Shown here piece after piece: positions 1 to 10,678 of a stretch of DNA of 64,000 bases. The translations under genes were made by a program, and so were the position numbers. The notes beneath the pieces are model-generated. The model had not been told where the DNA came from, did not search any database, and worked only from the letters and a program-made list of their open reading frames with translations. This DNA comes from Agriotes lineatus (taxonomy: Eukaryota; Arthropoda; Insecta; Coleoptera; Elateridae), in assembly GCA_940337035.1 (NCBI GenBank), contig CALNHX010005163.1, positions 1 to 64,000 on the forward strand, in the 5' to 3' direction. Each line of letters starts with the position of its first letter. The first letter of the stretch is position 1.

Positions 1-1195
1 TGTAACTCTATTATATAAACGGGATACAGAAGAGACCAAACAAATACAAGGAAATTCGTGTCAACTCTGCCTTAAGCACACTATTTGGAAAAATCTTAAC
101 AGCAAAGGCTAACAGAAATTGTAGCGCATTATGTTGTAGGAAAGTAAAGTAGTTTTACAAGAGGTCGTAAATTGTGGCCATTGTGACAAGCGTAACAGAT
201 AGTAGTTGCAATTCGTACTTTTTGAAAATCATAGCATTTAATGGAAACAAATTACACATATAAAACAAGGCCAATGTGTTTTATATGCAATCTATAGGTA
301 GGTACTACAAAAAATCTTAGGCAAGGGTACATTTTATCACCATTATTATTTAGTACGTATGCATACTCATATCCCGTAATAGCATTGAAAACGGAAAGCT
401 CAACTGTGAAGGTAAAATGGGTTATATTAAATAAGAAAAAGGATTTGATTATACAAAATATTGCTATGGTCCCTATGACATTATTTTAATTCAATTGAAA
501 TTTATTATTATTTTCAAGGTTCTATCACCTTTTATTCTACATCTTGCCTTTTCTGTCCACAGCTCGAGCATGCAATTGTAACAAAATTAACTGTTTGAGT
601 TTATTTCTTTGGGTTACTGCTGAATTTAATTAGAGCATACACAATATTAAAACCATAACACTTAATATGAGGCAATTGTTCTTTATTAATAATAATACAT
701 TTGTAATATTAAATCAGTTTCTTTAAATAGTATTACCATTTAAAATTTAGTATTAGACTCAATTTTATGATAGACCCTATGTTTACATATAGATTATTTA
801 CAATTATGAGATAGATATTGTTTAGTCTTATTTTGCATATTAAACTTTCATTTATTGACCACTGTTATTTTTAATTAAATTAATTTCCCGTTATTTGTGT
901 CTTTCTTGATTATACTCAATTCTATAATTTTAAAATAGCAGGTTAATTCTTTTACTTACTGCTTTTGTTCCGGGATCTGGTATTATTTAATTGAAATTCG
1001 TATACGCTTACATGATAATGTTTGCTTTCTTTGAGTTCAAATAACCTCTGCTGTTAATTTGAAAATTGTATTTTGCTCTAGCTACATCATCTTTCATTCT
1101 TGTATTGTAGTCAGCAATTTATTTATGATAGGGTTCATGCACGCACACTTAACATTTAAATATCAAAATTTACAGGTTCCTGATACACTTAAAAC
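1..1195. other. AT-rich intergenic DNA, no gene seen
   Basis: This stretch is very AT-rich with frequent stops in all frames. I see no gene, RNA gene or clear repeat in it. The short open frame that begins at 1059 lacks coding character in its first half and is covered by the next entry. Confidence 0.6.
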
Positions 1196-1335
1196 AGAAA
1201 TATGCAGTGTATTCTACCAGCGACAACGGAATATCAACCGAAGCGTCGGAAGGCTACAATTGATGTGCAGCGACGGCCTCAAAACAGTAGGAGGACTAAA
1301 TTGGTATGAAGTGGCGCAAAACCGGAATACCTGAA
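1196..1335 (+). pseudogene. Possible 3' tail of a LINE ORF2 (RTE-like)
   Basis: A short plus-strand translation contains LKTVGGLNWYEVAQNRNT just before a stop. This resembles the end of RTE-like LINE ORF2 proteins, where a conserved block of the type NWxxVAQxRxxW lies close to the C-terminus. The codon after the match is TGA where such proteins usually have tryptophan (TGG), as expected for a decayed copy. No reverse transcriptase or endonuclease is recognisable upstream, so this would be a 5'-truncated relic. The match is short and could be chance. Confidence 0.35.
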
Positions 1336-2130
1336 AAATAGGCTTATACCCGAAGGTAAAAAATAGTTGATCATGAATGGATGCAGAGAAACCACTCTCA
1401 GCTTTTCTCAAATAATCGCTAGCGAATTTCCATAGCGAGTTTAACATTGAATCCTATAATAAAAGCGACTTTTCAATAAAAATCTTCAAAGGCTTTTCTT
1501 ATTTAAGCCTGCAATCAAGTTGATTACGTTTATATCATTAGAGGGAAATAAATTTATTTTCTATTTATAATAAATTATTTAGTACCTTATATTCATATTA
1601 TAAACTGTAAGATGATATGAATACCAAGTTTAAGCTTCGTTTTCATAAAAATTATAAAAATAAAATTTCTGAAAAAATGTGCTTTAGAAACCAACACTCT
1701 TTCATATTTGTAAATAATTTCTGTTTACTGAATAAATTGGAACCTGTATTTTAAAAATTTTAATAATGTCAAATCAGTTCATTAAAATTTATCTAACAAA
1801 CATTCTTTTAATTTCTACAACAGCAAATACTTTGAAATGCAGATTTTGCTTTTTTCCCTAATTTGAAACATTTTATTATCTGTTGTTTATGACATTTGAA
1901 TAAGTAGAAAATTACAAGGCTTGAATTAAAGATTGGACATTATCCTTGTAAAGTAAAATTACACACAAGACGTAATGGGAGAATAAAATTCTAACCGCTT
2001 CAGAATAATGAATAACAATTAAGAAAGCATGTTGTACGCTGTACCGCCATTCAACGTGACTTATCTCTGTTAATACAAACATTTTATACCACAATGGTAA
2101 AATAAACGTTACTGTTTATTAATAACAACT
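1336..2130. other. AT-rich intergenic DNA, no gene seen
   Basis: No supported feature. Short open frames on the minus strand here are low-complexity and hydrophobic, as expected by chance in AT-rich DNA. Confidence 0.55.
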
Positions 2131-2134
2131 CACC

Positions 2135-2438
2135 GTTCGTCATCTAGATACATTCCATTCGGGTGTGGATGAAACCTGCACTTTATTCCACTGTACACAA
2201 AGTCGCTGGAGCACGTCGACTCCTGCAGGCTTAAACATTCCCAAGGATCTTCCGGCACAGTGAAGAGGATAAATTCAGGATATTGCAAATTGCCCTTTGC
2301 AGGCACTTGAGATGTACAGTTTTTCAGATTAGAAAACGGATTCGCACTCACTGATTTCACTTTATGTTTATACGTCGTCCTTTTGTAGTTTCTGTGGTTA
2401 GGGGTCACGTGTAGCCGTAGAAGATCCAAGATGCACAT
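2135..2438 (-). CDS. Candidate host exon of an unrecognised gene (partial)
   Basis: On the minus strand an ATG at 2438-2436 opens a frame of about 100 codons with balanced composition (Cys, Trp, Pro and Gly present), unlike the surrounding AT-driven frames. It contains TVPEDPWECLSLQEST and ends with GMYLDDER immediately before GTGAGT at about 2133, a good match to a 5' splice donor. I do not recognise the protein family. There is no signal peptide or membrane segment. A pyrimidine tract ending in CAG lies about 35 bases upstream, but the frame is closed between it and the ATG, so this would be a first coding exon. No convincing next exon is visible at lower coordinates, so it may be an orphan or decayed exon, or chance. 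Confidence 0.35.
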
Positions 2439-2447
2439 TTTCGTCAC

Positions 2448-2975
2448 CTCAGTTGGTCCACATTATTCGCACACTGGAAAAACTAATCCACTTGAAGAAG
2501 AAAAGGCGTCTGTTTGCTAAAACGCAGAACAAGGCTATTGTAGTAATTAGTTATTCTCAATAAAGAATTGAGTATGTGAGGTGTGTCTGTTTATTTTTAA
2601 CACGTGCTGGAGCTGTAGAATATTTCGTAGCAAACTAGTTCTCTGATCGGCCATTTTTTATAGTGGAAATGGTTTTTGTTAGAAATTCCACCTGCAATTT
2701 AAAGTGGTGACGAAGTGTCGGTAAGTTTCACTGCGAAACTTGGAGCACGATCTTTCTTTAGCACAAGGTCGACATCTAAATTTCGAATTTCAGGAGATTT
2801 ATGTATATTTCCAATAATCATATTTTTCTAGATGGGAGAGAGAGTATGACGATGGCATAATTTTTTCTCTAAATTTAGGTTTATTGAAATATTTTATATC
2901 TAAATAAAAGTTAAATGCTATTTTATAAAGAACAACACATCACCTCATAGATCCCCTAACAAATTGTTTTGATAT
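2448..2975. other. Intergenic DNA, nothing assigned
   Basis: No gene or recognisable repeat. If 2135-2438 is a real first exon, its promoter would lie here, but no convincing TATA or initiator arrangement can be singled out. Confidence 0.4.
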
Positions 2976-2977
2976 TT

Positions 2978-3130
2978 ACTTCCCTCGCGTAAAAGATGAA
3001 GGAAGTATTGTAATCGCCAGAAAATCACCTTCTGAGATTTATTCAGATCTTCACGTTTCAGAATCCCTAAATGACGAAAAACAGGTTTTCTCAATTTCGT
3101 CTGTCTGTCTGTTGGCAGTATGGCTCAAAA
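2978..3130 (+). repeat. Dispersed repeat family A, copy 1
   Basis: The segment carries the family signature: an ACTTCC start, a GGAAGTATTGTAATCGCC block, then GATCTTCACGTTTCAGAATC and a short GTCTGTCTGTCTG microsatellite. Related copies lie at 4690-5065 and 7555-7845 (reverse orientation) and 21759-22205 (same orientation). No coding capacity is seen. The class is unknown; a non-autonomous interspersed element is likely. Confidence 0.6.
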
Positions 3131-4020
3131 AGAATTTGTTGAAAAAAGGTGATATTTTGCTGATATTGTTTGATTTTGTTGATGTAATTAGCACTACCAA
3201 GTGTTGCTTTTTATTGTTTCAGTATTATTAGAAACGTTAAAATATTTTTATTTCTTCCTTCTGTTCATTTTTGAATATTTTTAGTGTCACGACTTTTACT
3301 TGCGAGAGCAGGTTTGAGGAAAGTCCTTTACAAATCTTTTATTGTACTATTAATAACAGAGTAAGTTATACAAGCTTTCATAATCTTATTATTTTTGCAA
3401 CTTCTGAAACAACTAAAACATTTTGAAAAAAATTCAAGACACACTTCGAAATGTACATTCGACAAAATGAATTTTGTAAAAAACCCAAAATCGAAATTAC
3501 TCTTTCAGCACAAGCCTCTTCTACAGAGGCATCTTAATCGGTTAACAACCACGTGACCAGTGACGTCTAGAGATTTAGTAAATTTAATGTTCTGAAGTTG
3601 CATGCAAACGCCCATTTTTGAGCGTAGTATTGAATTCGCACTTTATTTTCTTTGCGGAAAATATAGTTGCCAATAATGTTAAATATGTTGCCTATATTCT
3701 GCAGTCACGTGGTCTTCCATTTTTTTCGATGTTTCTGCACTAATAGATCACTGTTGGTTTAAGTACACAGAGTCTACTATATTTTTATTTTATCGAATAT
3801 CGGAAGGTTTTAAATAAGCTAGCAAGAATATAAAAATGCGTCATTAAGTTTTCGTTTCTCGGACTCAAAAGGATTTTTTTCCAGAGTTGAAGAAATGCAG
3901 TAGCATCTAGTTGGCCATCTACAAGCTTATACAAAACATTTCACCAGCTTACTAATTGTAACTGTACGTACACAATTTATAATTATTTATGTATTAAGGG
4001 CATAACCAATAGATTATAGC
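3131..4020. other. Intergenic DNA, no gene seen
   Basis: AT-rich sequence without a supported gene or repeat boundary. Confidence 0.5.
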
Positions 4021-4073
4021 ACGAGGGAATGTTTAAAGCGCGACCTGAAGCGCAGAGCTTTAAATTTCCCGAG
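4021..4073. repeat. Short imperfect hairpin
   Basis: The left arm ACGAGGGAATGTTTAAAGC (4021-4039) can pair with the right arm GCTTTAAATTTCCCGAG (4057-4073) across a GC-richer loop of about 17 bases. The arms differ by small mismatches. It could be the tip of a decayed fold-back transposon or a small RNA hairpin; nothing in the sequence decides this. Confidence 0.5.
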
Positions 4074-4439
4074 AGCTCGTGTTGTAAATCAGTTCGTGCA
4101 ATAAAGCAGGACTTTTTACACTTTTATCTTAAATATCTATTTGTATACTGTCAAAAAACTAATTATAAACTTACAACTCAAAGAACGCATACGCATCGAG
4201 ATGACACATACAACTCCATAAGTTATAGAAAAAGTTCGAGAAGATTTCACTGCTCGTCTTTCTCACTGTATCATAGATGAGGATCGTCAATTTGAACATT
4301 TGCTTTAAATTTGGTTGTATTTAATAAATATTGCAATAATAAAATGTTTGACAGGATACAAAACTAAATTACTTAAACTTATTGATATGGTTGGATAGAT
4401 AATTAAAAGAGAAGGTATCGCATGACCCACATTTCTATT

Positions 4440-4640
4440 TAAAAAAATCATCGATGATGTCATCACGCTCACACAGATGACGTCACGAATAAAAAGAAAA
4501 TCTGAAGTAACGCGCGCTTAAAAATAAAAATCGACGGGTTTCAGGATATTTCTGTAAAGCCACCGATTTACTAATAAATTTTATTTATTTCATTTACACC
4601 ATACTGTATAACAGCAATGGAATAACATAAACAAGAAAAT
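4440..4640 (+). repeat. Diverged direct repeat, copy 1 (with CRE-like TGACGTCA)
   Basis: This stretch contains GATGACGTCAC at 4477-4487, followed by an AT-rich tract and a TTTATTTATTTCA...CATACTGTA block. A second version with the same order of motifs lies at 5815-5960. They look like diverged copies of one repeat and bracket the dispersed-repeat copy and its CA microsatellite. Confidence 0.4.
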
Positions 4641-4689
4641 AACACGTATTGCTTAAGTAAGAAAGGAATAAACATAGTAACAAATATTC

Positions 4690-4925
4690 GAGTATGTAAT
4701 GTAATAAAAATGTATCGTTTGATAGAAATCATTAGAACAGTTTTTGAAAAAATCGAAAAAAAAAAACTGAAAAATCAAAAGAGTAAAAACCATACTTCCG
4801 GTTATGCGATTTTCCTTAAAAGCTTTCTGTCGTATTTAGATAGTACACAAAACTTATATATGAAGTTTCAACGCCATACCTCTTTTCGTTTTTGAGATAT
4901 TTTGTTCACACACACACACACACAC

Positions 4926-4964
<39 letters not shown>

Positions 4965-5065
4965 GTTGGGGTTCAGGGGACTCTAAAACGTGAAAATCTG
5001 TTGAAAACTCAATTTCAAATTTTTGGGTAGAATCCAATACTTACTTTATTGTAAAAGGAAATAAA
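4690..5065 (-). repeat. Dispersed repeat family A, copy 2, with (CA)n
   Basis: Read on the minus strand, this segment matches 21759-22090 over most of its length. It has the same TTTACAATAAAGTATTGGAT start, the same CACGTTTTAGAGTCCCCTGA block, the microsatellite, and the same AAACGAAAAGAGGTATGGC block after it. Because both copies carry a dinucleotide tract at the same place, the tract appears to be part of the family. Confidence 0.7.
4907..4961. repeat. (CA)n microsatellite
   Basis: An almost uninterrupted CA tract of about 55 bases with one CG variant. It sits inside dispersed repeat copy 2 at the position where copy 4 has a short GT tract. Confidence 0.95.
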
Positions 5066-5814
5066 ACAACTAGTTAAATACTTTGAACAAATTACAAAAC
5101 GACAGCCAGATGATTTAGAAAATAATACAAGGTACAGCAAGAATTCAATACCTATCAGGACGTGTAAAAGAAGGGTTGATCATATGAAACAGTGAACAGG
5201 AAAGTAACTACCAGAATACTCTCACTTATCAACTCATAGAGATAAGTGGAAGAAAGTGACAAAAAACATAACCAAGGTACCAATCGCTCATCTACTACCA
5301 TTACGTATTTGAAGATGATATATGTGAAGGAAAGATAAACGATTATTAATTAGACAGCCAACAAAGTGAGTTTAGTAAAGAAAAAATTGTGTAACTCACT
5401 ACGGTAATGTAGCAGAAACTTTTCTTGAAAAATGCTTTGACCAACATCAAGTTTAAATATGATTACTAGGCTTTATACACCTCTTGTTTATTGTGCTGCA
5501 CTAGTTTAGTGTGACTTCAGAGGATTAAAAGTAATTGTTCGTTTCGTCATTACAGTGATTTCTACATTTCTCTAACATTTACATAATTGTGCAGGTCTCC
5601 CTGTTTACTAAAGCTGCAACGGTCACCTACTTGATCGTCTATATAGACATATATCTAGATTTATTTTGCACATTTTATTGGTTTTTAATATTTAAACTTT
5701 AAGACCATTTTTCTAGATTTTTTTATGTAACATATTGAAAATTTTATATCATTGAAAACAACATAAAAAGTACCACCAAAATCAATAATAAAAATAAAGG
5801 TTATTATTTAAAAA
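5066..5814. other. Intergenic DNA, no gene seen
   Basis: AT-rich; no supported gene, RNA or repeat boundary. Confidence 0.5.
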
Positions 5815-5960
5815 AAAAGTTGATGACGTCATATCATGAAAAACAAATTGCATAAGAAACTAAAAATCAGCTTCGAGATTTTTTCATAAAAATGAATATC
5901 AACGAAGTTAATGAATTTATCCGTTACTTTATTTCCATACTGTAAAAGAAAGTAAGAGGT
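5815..5960 (+). repeat. Diverged direct repeat, copy 2 (with CRE-like TGACGTCA)
   Basis: It contains GATGACGTCATA near 5822-5833 and a later block ending in TTTATTTCCATACTGTA. It is the partner of 4440-4640. Confidence 0.4.
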
Positions 5961-6099
5961 TTTAAAGCTAATTTTATTTACCTACATATATGATGGAAGC
6001 ATTACCATTATACTATAGATACCGTGGATTAACTAAATGCATTCGAATTCGGGAAACTGCCATTAGTTATATTTAAAACTAAATGTCATTAGAGACAAT

Positions 6100-7090
6100 A
6101 AAACGTGTTTTAGAAGCATTAAATTCCGGAGTTGTAATTTTGGATATATTTTAAAACTCCGTGCCTTAATGGATATTCCAAATTCTCTAATTTTGGGGGG
6201 GGGGGAGTAGTTTTTCGAGAACATCTACGTTTCTACTAGTCATACGACCAAAATACCTGTTTCCATTATTTTCAAGGACGCCATTTGTAACAACTGTTGT
6301 TTGAAATATTTTTTTAAGTCAAATAGATGTTGAGCTAAAGCAGCGCGGAGTTAAGCGCTAGGCGAAATATTTTTCTGTTTTCAGTAGATTTTGCGATTAT
6401 TATTGATTGAAAATGATGTTTCAATTAAGATTTGTTATTATTCTTCAGTCATTTCTACACTAACGCTATATCTGGGGGCCCAGGTAGTCGTATCTGGCCC
6501 CATTTCTAACAGCCGAATTGTTGGAAATCGCAATACGCATGCATAGGCTGGAGTGATATTGCTCTCTACGAACGCTACTGCTTCTACACGAACCAAGGTC
6601 GAGGAGCACAAAGGCCAGTTGTTCAGTAATAGAAAAGAGGAAATTTGTAAGAATTTGGTGTTAGAAATGAGGTCCGACACGACTACCTGAGTCTCCAAAC
6701 CTTGTAATAGTGTGTAAATAAGCTCAGCATCTATTTGACTTAGAGCAAAATGTTGCAAACAAAAGTCATTGGAAATAATGTCATTAATGAGAATGATAAT
6801 ACGTATTTTGGTCGTATATCTAACGGCAACGTAAATATTTTCGAAAACCTGGTTTTGACCTCTATTTTTCCAAGATGACGCCTTTGCCAGTGACGCCCTT
6901 TCGAAATATTAAAACTTGGAATTTTTATTAGGGTACCGAATTTTAAAATATAACCAAACATTTGAACTCCGGAATTTAATGTTCCTAAAAATTGCTTTGA
7001 TGACTGGCTTATAAGTACATTTAAGTTTAAAAATTTTAATGTTTCGTTGGTTTTCTTTGCAAGCTTTAATGTTATTTCCATTATTTATTT
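6100..7090. mobile_element. Decayed fold-back element (diverged inverted repeats)
   Basis: The segment 6110-6270 and the reverse complement of about 6780-7010 share an ordered set of blocks: GCATTAAATTCCGGAGTT, a TATATTTTAAAA block, a TAAT...ATTCCAA block, and ATACGACCAAAATAC near the inner ends. The arms are clearly diverged and carry indels, including an 11-base G run at 6195-6205 in the left arm. Two overlapping minus-strand open frames (about 6438-7081) cover the interior and right arm. Their translation is not recognisable, and because it is largely arm sequence I treat it as non-coding. Confidence 0.5.
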
Positions 7091-7199
7091 AATAAAATAT
7101 TCTAAGTTCGGCATGAACAGAGGTGAGAAACGTGATGATTCTGTAGTACATATAACGGAAGTAAACAATATTTTTACGAATTCTTAAGCTTGATAGTAC

Positions 7200-7390
7200 T
7201 CACAAAATAATAAAAATATGTAAAGGAGTTTACATGGAACTTCCCTCGCTCGAATTTGATCAATTTGCAAATGACAACATGTAGTCTGCTGGGATTCGAA
7301 CTCCGCGCTCCGAACCGAATATTTCGAGCCATTGTCGCTAGAATAACTGAGTCACGGGCGTGTTTGAATTGAACGAGTTCCTGGTGCATT
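7200..7390 (-). mobile_element. tRNA-derived SINE remnant
   Basis: On the minus strand a B-box-like GAGTTCGAATCC lies at about 7291-7302. An A-box-like GTGACTCAGTTATTCTAGCG lies about 50 bases before it (7336-7355), the spacing of an internal RNA polymerase III promoter. There is no foldable acceptor stem and the flanks are AT-rich, so this is a SINE or tRNA relic rather than a functional tRNA gene. Confidence 0.5.
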
Positions 7391-7554
7391 ATAAAACACT
7401 ATACTATTCTGTCCCATTTGTGGTGTTTGCCCTGTATCTGTTAGGTCTCATTTTCGCCAATGATAAAGCCTGAGCTATGTGCAAATTATTACTTGTATCT
7501 ATTTCTCAGGAAAATCAAAACTAAACAAAATTGTATTTCTTTACGGTGCTCACC

Positions 7555-7845
7555 ATGTATATATGTCTCGGTTTCATACCAGTTAGGCATATAATATGCA
7601 TGCAAAATATCGTCTTCCTTTAACAAATAGGTTTTGAGTTATACCGCCTACAGACAGGCAGACAGACAGACAGGCGGACGAACAGATAGATAGACAAATA
7701 GACAGAAGTAGTTGAGAAAACCTGTTTTTCGGCACCTAGGGACCCTGAAACGTGAAGATCTGAAGAAATCTCGGAAGGTGATTTTATCGTAATTACAATA
7801 CTTCGTCTTTTAGATGAGGAAAGTGAAAAAGGTTTTCATAATTAC
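7555..7845 (-). repeat. Dispersed repeat family A, copy 3, with (GACA)n
   Basis: The minus strand matches copy 1: GACGAAGTATTGTAATTACG, then a CGGAAGGTGATTTT block's complement, GATCTTCACGTTTCAGGGTC, AAAACAGGTTTTCTCAAC, then a tetranucleotide tract (7648-7700 on the plus strand). Copies 1 and 3 carry GTCT-type tracts and copies 2 and 4 carry GT-type tracts at the same site. Confidence 0.65.
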
Positions 7846-9935
7846 AGTTCTGAAATCGTTACTGGTTTTAGTAGCACTAAGAGGATTTATAAAAAAACTA
7901 TGATTTTTATTGAATTAAAATATAACAGCATAAGTAAATTTTGAGTAATTTATCATCTGCTAACCTATGTGAAGCTGGCAAAAAATTGGTATAGAATTCA
8001 TAAGAGTAGTGTTTTTAAATTTGAGAGGTGTTTTTCATCATAACTTTTTAGACAATATATGCATATTATTAGGCCCTTCTAATTAAAAAATGTATTGTTG
8101 TTTTGAGCTTAATGAAGAATGTGTTCTTTAATTTGGTAGATATAGTCAGTTGCTATATATCTATCTTTATGACTTGATTTACAGTTTTCCATTCCAATTA
8201 AACAGTTTCATTTATAATAATCGAAATATTTCAGTCTAAGATCAGGACAGTCTGTGGTGACATATTATATTTTTCTAAAATATATTTAAATCAAACCTGC
8301 ATACCTTCATAACTCCTTATATCCTATTTCACTTGAACATTTTACTATTTGCTGCCAACCATTAATTCTTTTTCAATACACACTTTAAATAAATTTTGCC
8401 TTTTAACGGGAAGCAAACAAAGCACATTTATAAAGCAAAATATCACATTTTTAGGTGCATTAGAGGTCAAACACAACACAAAACCGTAAAATTACAGCAC
8501 CGACTCCGTAGAAATACTTAAAATTCGCGACAGTTCTTGCTGGCGACACAGCATATTTAATACTGCAATGATACACTTGCAGGTAATTTAGAGAACATTA
8601 TTTACGCACGAAAAAATGTGTGCACAAAAACTTAAAAAACAATTACATTCGTCACTGGAAAGTAGCCTTCCGACTAGCGTACTGAATATTTAGAACGGTG
8701 GCTACGAAAGTGAGTCTACGAAATGTGCTTATTTGACCACGACGGAATCAAACTGTTGACGGATCGACTTTTGGCTGCCCATTTGAGTTAATTTGGTAAC
8801 AAATACACGTGGCACTTACTAATGGTTTTCAACGTTTACGCTAATCAAAAATTATGTAATTACTATTAATTTATTTCTATAGAGCGTTATATAAATAATT
8901 CGCGTGCAGTATTTTGGGATGGCACAAAAGAGATGATTCTGAATTGAATTTGTTAAAAAAGCAAGTGCCGATTCTTTTTCATTTTGGAGACAGTCGTGAA
9001 ACAATAACGTCATTGTGAAAATTTTTGGATGTCTATACTTAAGAAGAACTGCAAGACAGTAACAAACGACTGGTTGATAAAACAATATAATGAGTAATTG
9101 CAATTCGTTCTTCAGGGCAGAATTTCGAAATAGTACTTTTTTTATCCAAGCCAATATTTCATTTATCAAAGCAACTACAATAAGGTTTATAGTTGTAGAG
9201 AATTACATAAAAAACAATGTGCTTTACTTGAAAATGTTTGCATATTCATGTACCTATATAATGACTAATATCTGAATGGTAAGTAAACAGTTCAAAAATC
9301 ACCACACTGTGACAAGCGGGAATTTTAAATTGTCAGTCTATGGGAGGACTTCAAAGAAAATTCATACGTAAGTAATGTATTACACAACAAGAGAGTTGTC
9401 TAAATTGTAATGTTAGTTTTAGTTTAAAATTAATAGGTACAGATATTGCTTAAATTTTAAAGGTCTGTTCTGAAATTCATACAGTTTGGTAGCTCCACTA
9501 ATTAATTCGTCGGCTAATTGTCTCAAACAAAGCAACCTTTATGACTACTTGGATACAATTGCCCATCGCGACTAATTCCGGAAAACGGCGTGAGGTTCTT
9601 TAGATACTAACCAAGGAGTAAAAGCTAAATTGAGTGCCAACGAATCTTTTCTAAATTGCAAGTGTATCCAGGCATTCAACTGAAAATTCGTAATCTCAAG
9701 TAGCACATAATTTCCTGAAATAAAAGCTCAAATCTATTACAGGTAGCAGTAACCAAAACAAAAACCACAAAGCTGGTATCACAGTATAATTAATCACAAA
9801 TTCAGTATATCGTACAACGTACAGGTTTTAATTTACGAACATAGGTTAATGCGACGTAATAAATATAGGTAGAAATTTAAGGTGCATCCCAAAGCGCTTG
9901 ACTCTACTGTCGAGTAAGATGCATACATCTTTATA
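7846..9935. other. Intergenic DNA, no gene seen
   Basis: About 2.1 kb of AT-rich DNA. Short open frames at 8852-9169 and 9090-9275 overlap on opposite strands and look like chance. A weak B-box-like string occurs near 8750 without a convincing A box. Confidence 0.5.
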
Positions 9936-10674
9936 CAGTGAGCGCCAAAAAGCATTGGTCAGTTTCAATACCTAATAAAAACCCATACGCTTCACCTATG
10001 GAATCAATGATGATTTCTTCATAAATAGAAAACTTGGGAGTTTTGTTTCAATGTTTGACATCCTCCGAAAGTGACAGTTTGGTGTGCTGTTTCATAGTCA
10101 AAGGTTGTCGGGGCTCATTTTTTCGAGGAAATTGGTGAAACGGTAACGGTTACATCTCAAAGACATTACATGCTTCAAAGATCTTTTTATCGCAAATAGA
10201 AGAGGAGATAGTAAATGAATATTGGTTTCAACAGGACGGTGCTACCAATTACACCGCAAGAAATAATACGAATCTCCTACGACAATCGTTTCTAAATAAA
10301 CTGATTTCTTGTTGTGGTGACCCTCCTTGGCCTTCGAGATCGCAGGACATAACCACTCCTGACTTTTTACTTTGGGATTACTTGAAGAGCAGAGTATTTA
10401 TAAGAAAGATAAGAAATCTGGAAAAGCTTAAAATGTTTATTCGAGAAAATATTGAAGCTACACTGCAGGATATGCGGCAACGTGTGATGAGAGATTTCGG
10501 CACCCGTTTAAAAGAGTGCATTCAACAAGAGGGGAGTCATTTAACCGACAGAATTTTTTATAAGTGAATCTCCCATTCTTGGTCTTTAAGAAATAGTTTT
10601 GATTAACTGTGTAATTTAAGCAAATAAATTGTTATTACAAATTGAAACTGACCAATGCTTTTTGGCGCTCACTG
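9936..10674 (+). mobile_element. Internally deleted mariner-like transposon
   Basis: The ends are perfect or near-perfect inverted repeats beginning CAGTGAGCGCCAAAAAGCAT and continuing for about 35 bases. TA dinucleotides flank them at 9934-9935 and 10675-10676, as expected for Tc1/mariner elements. The element is about 740 bp, so roughly half of a full transposase gene is missing from the 5' side. The remaining coding part is annotated separately. Confidence 0.9.
10071..10567 (+). pseudogene. Mariner transposase C-terminal half (broken)
   Basis: This is the remnant of a DDE transposase, which cuts and rejoins element ends at TA sites. In order: VTVWCAVS at 10071, a motif of the catalytic core just after the first aspartate region; then a frameshift and stops near 10200; then WFQQDGAT with the second catalytic Asp at 10235-10237; and TPDFLLWDYLKSRVF with the third Asp at 10361-10363. 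The two aspartates are 41 residues apart, which suggests a DD41D-type mariner. The frame ends with SHLTDRIFYK and a stop at 10565-10567. The N-terminal DNA-binding region and first aspartate are missing, so the copy is non-autonomous. Confidence 0.85.
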
Positions 10675-10678
10675 TATA

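Noticed and set aside
6438..7081. Two overlapping minus-strand frames as a frameshifted gene
   Set aside because: A large part is the arm of an inverted repeat and no domain is recognisable. Kept only as a low-level observation.
7285..7390. Functional tRNA gene
   Set aside because: Box-like motifs are present, but no complete cloverleaf with acceptor stem and anticodon arm could be drawn.
8640..8810. Second tRNA-like SINE on the minus strand
   Set aside because: Only a weak B-box-like string near 8750; no A box at the right distance.
10382..10567. Intact small gene of 61 codons
   Set aside because: It is the C-terminal end of the broken mariner transposase that begins at about 10071.
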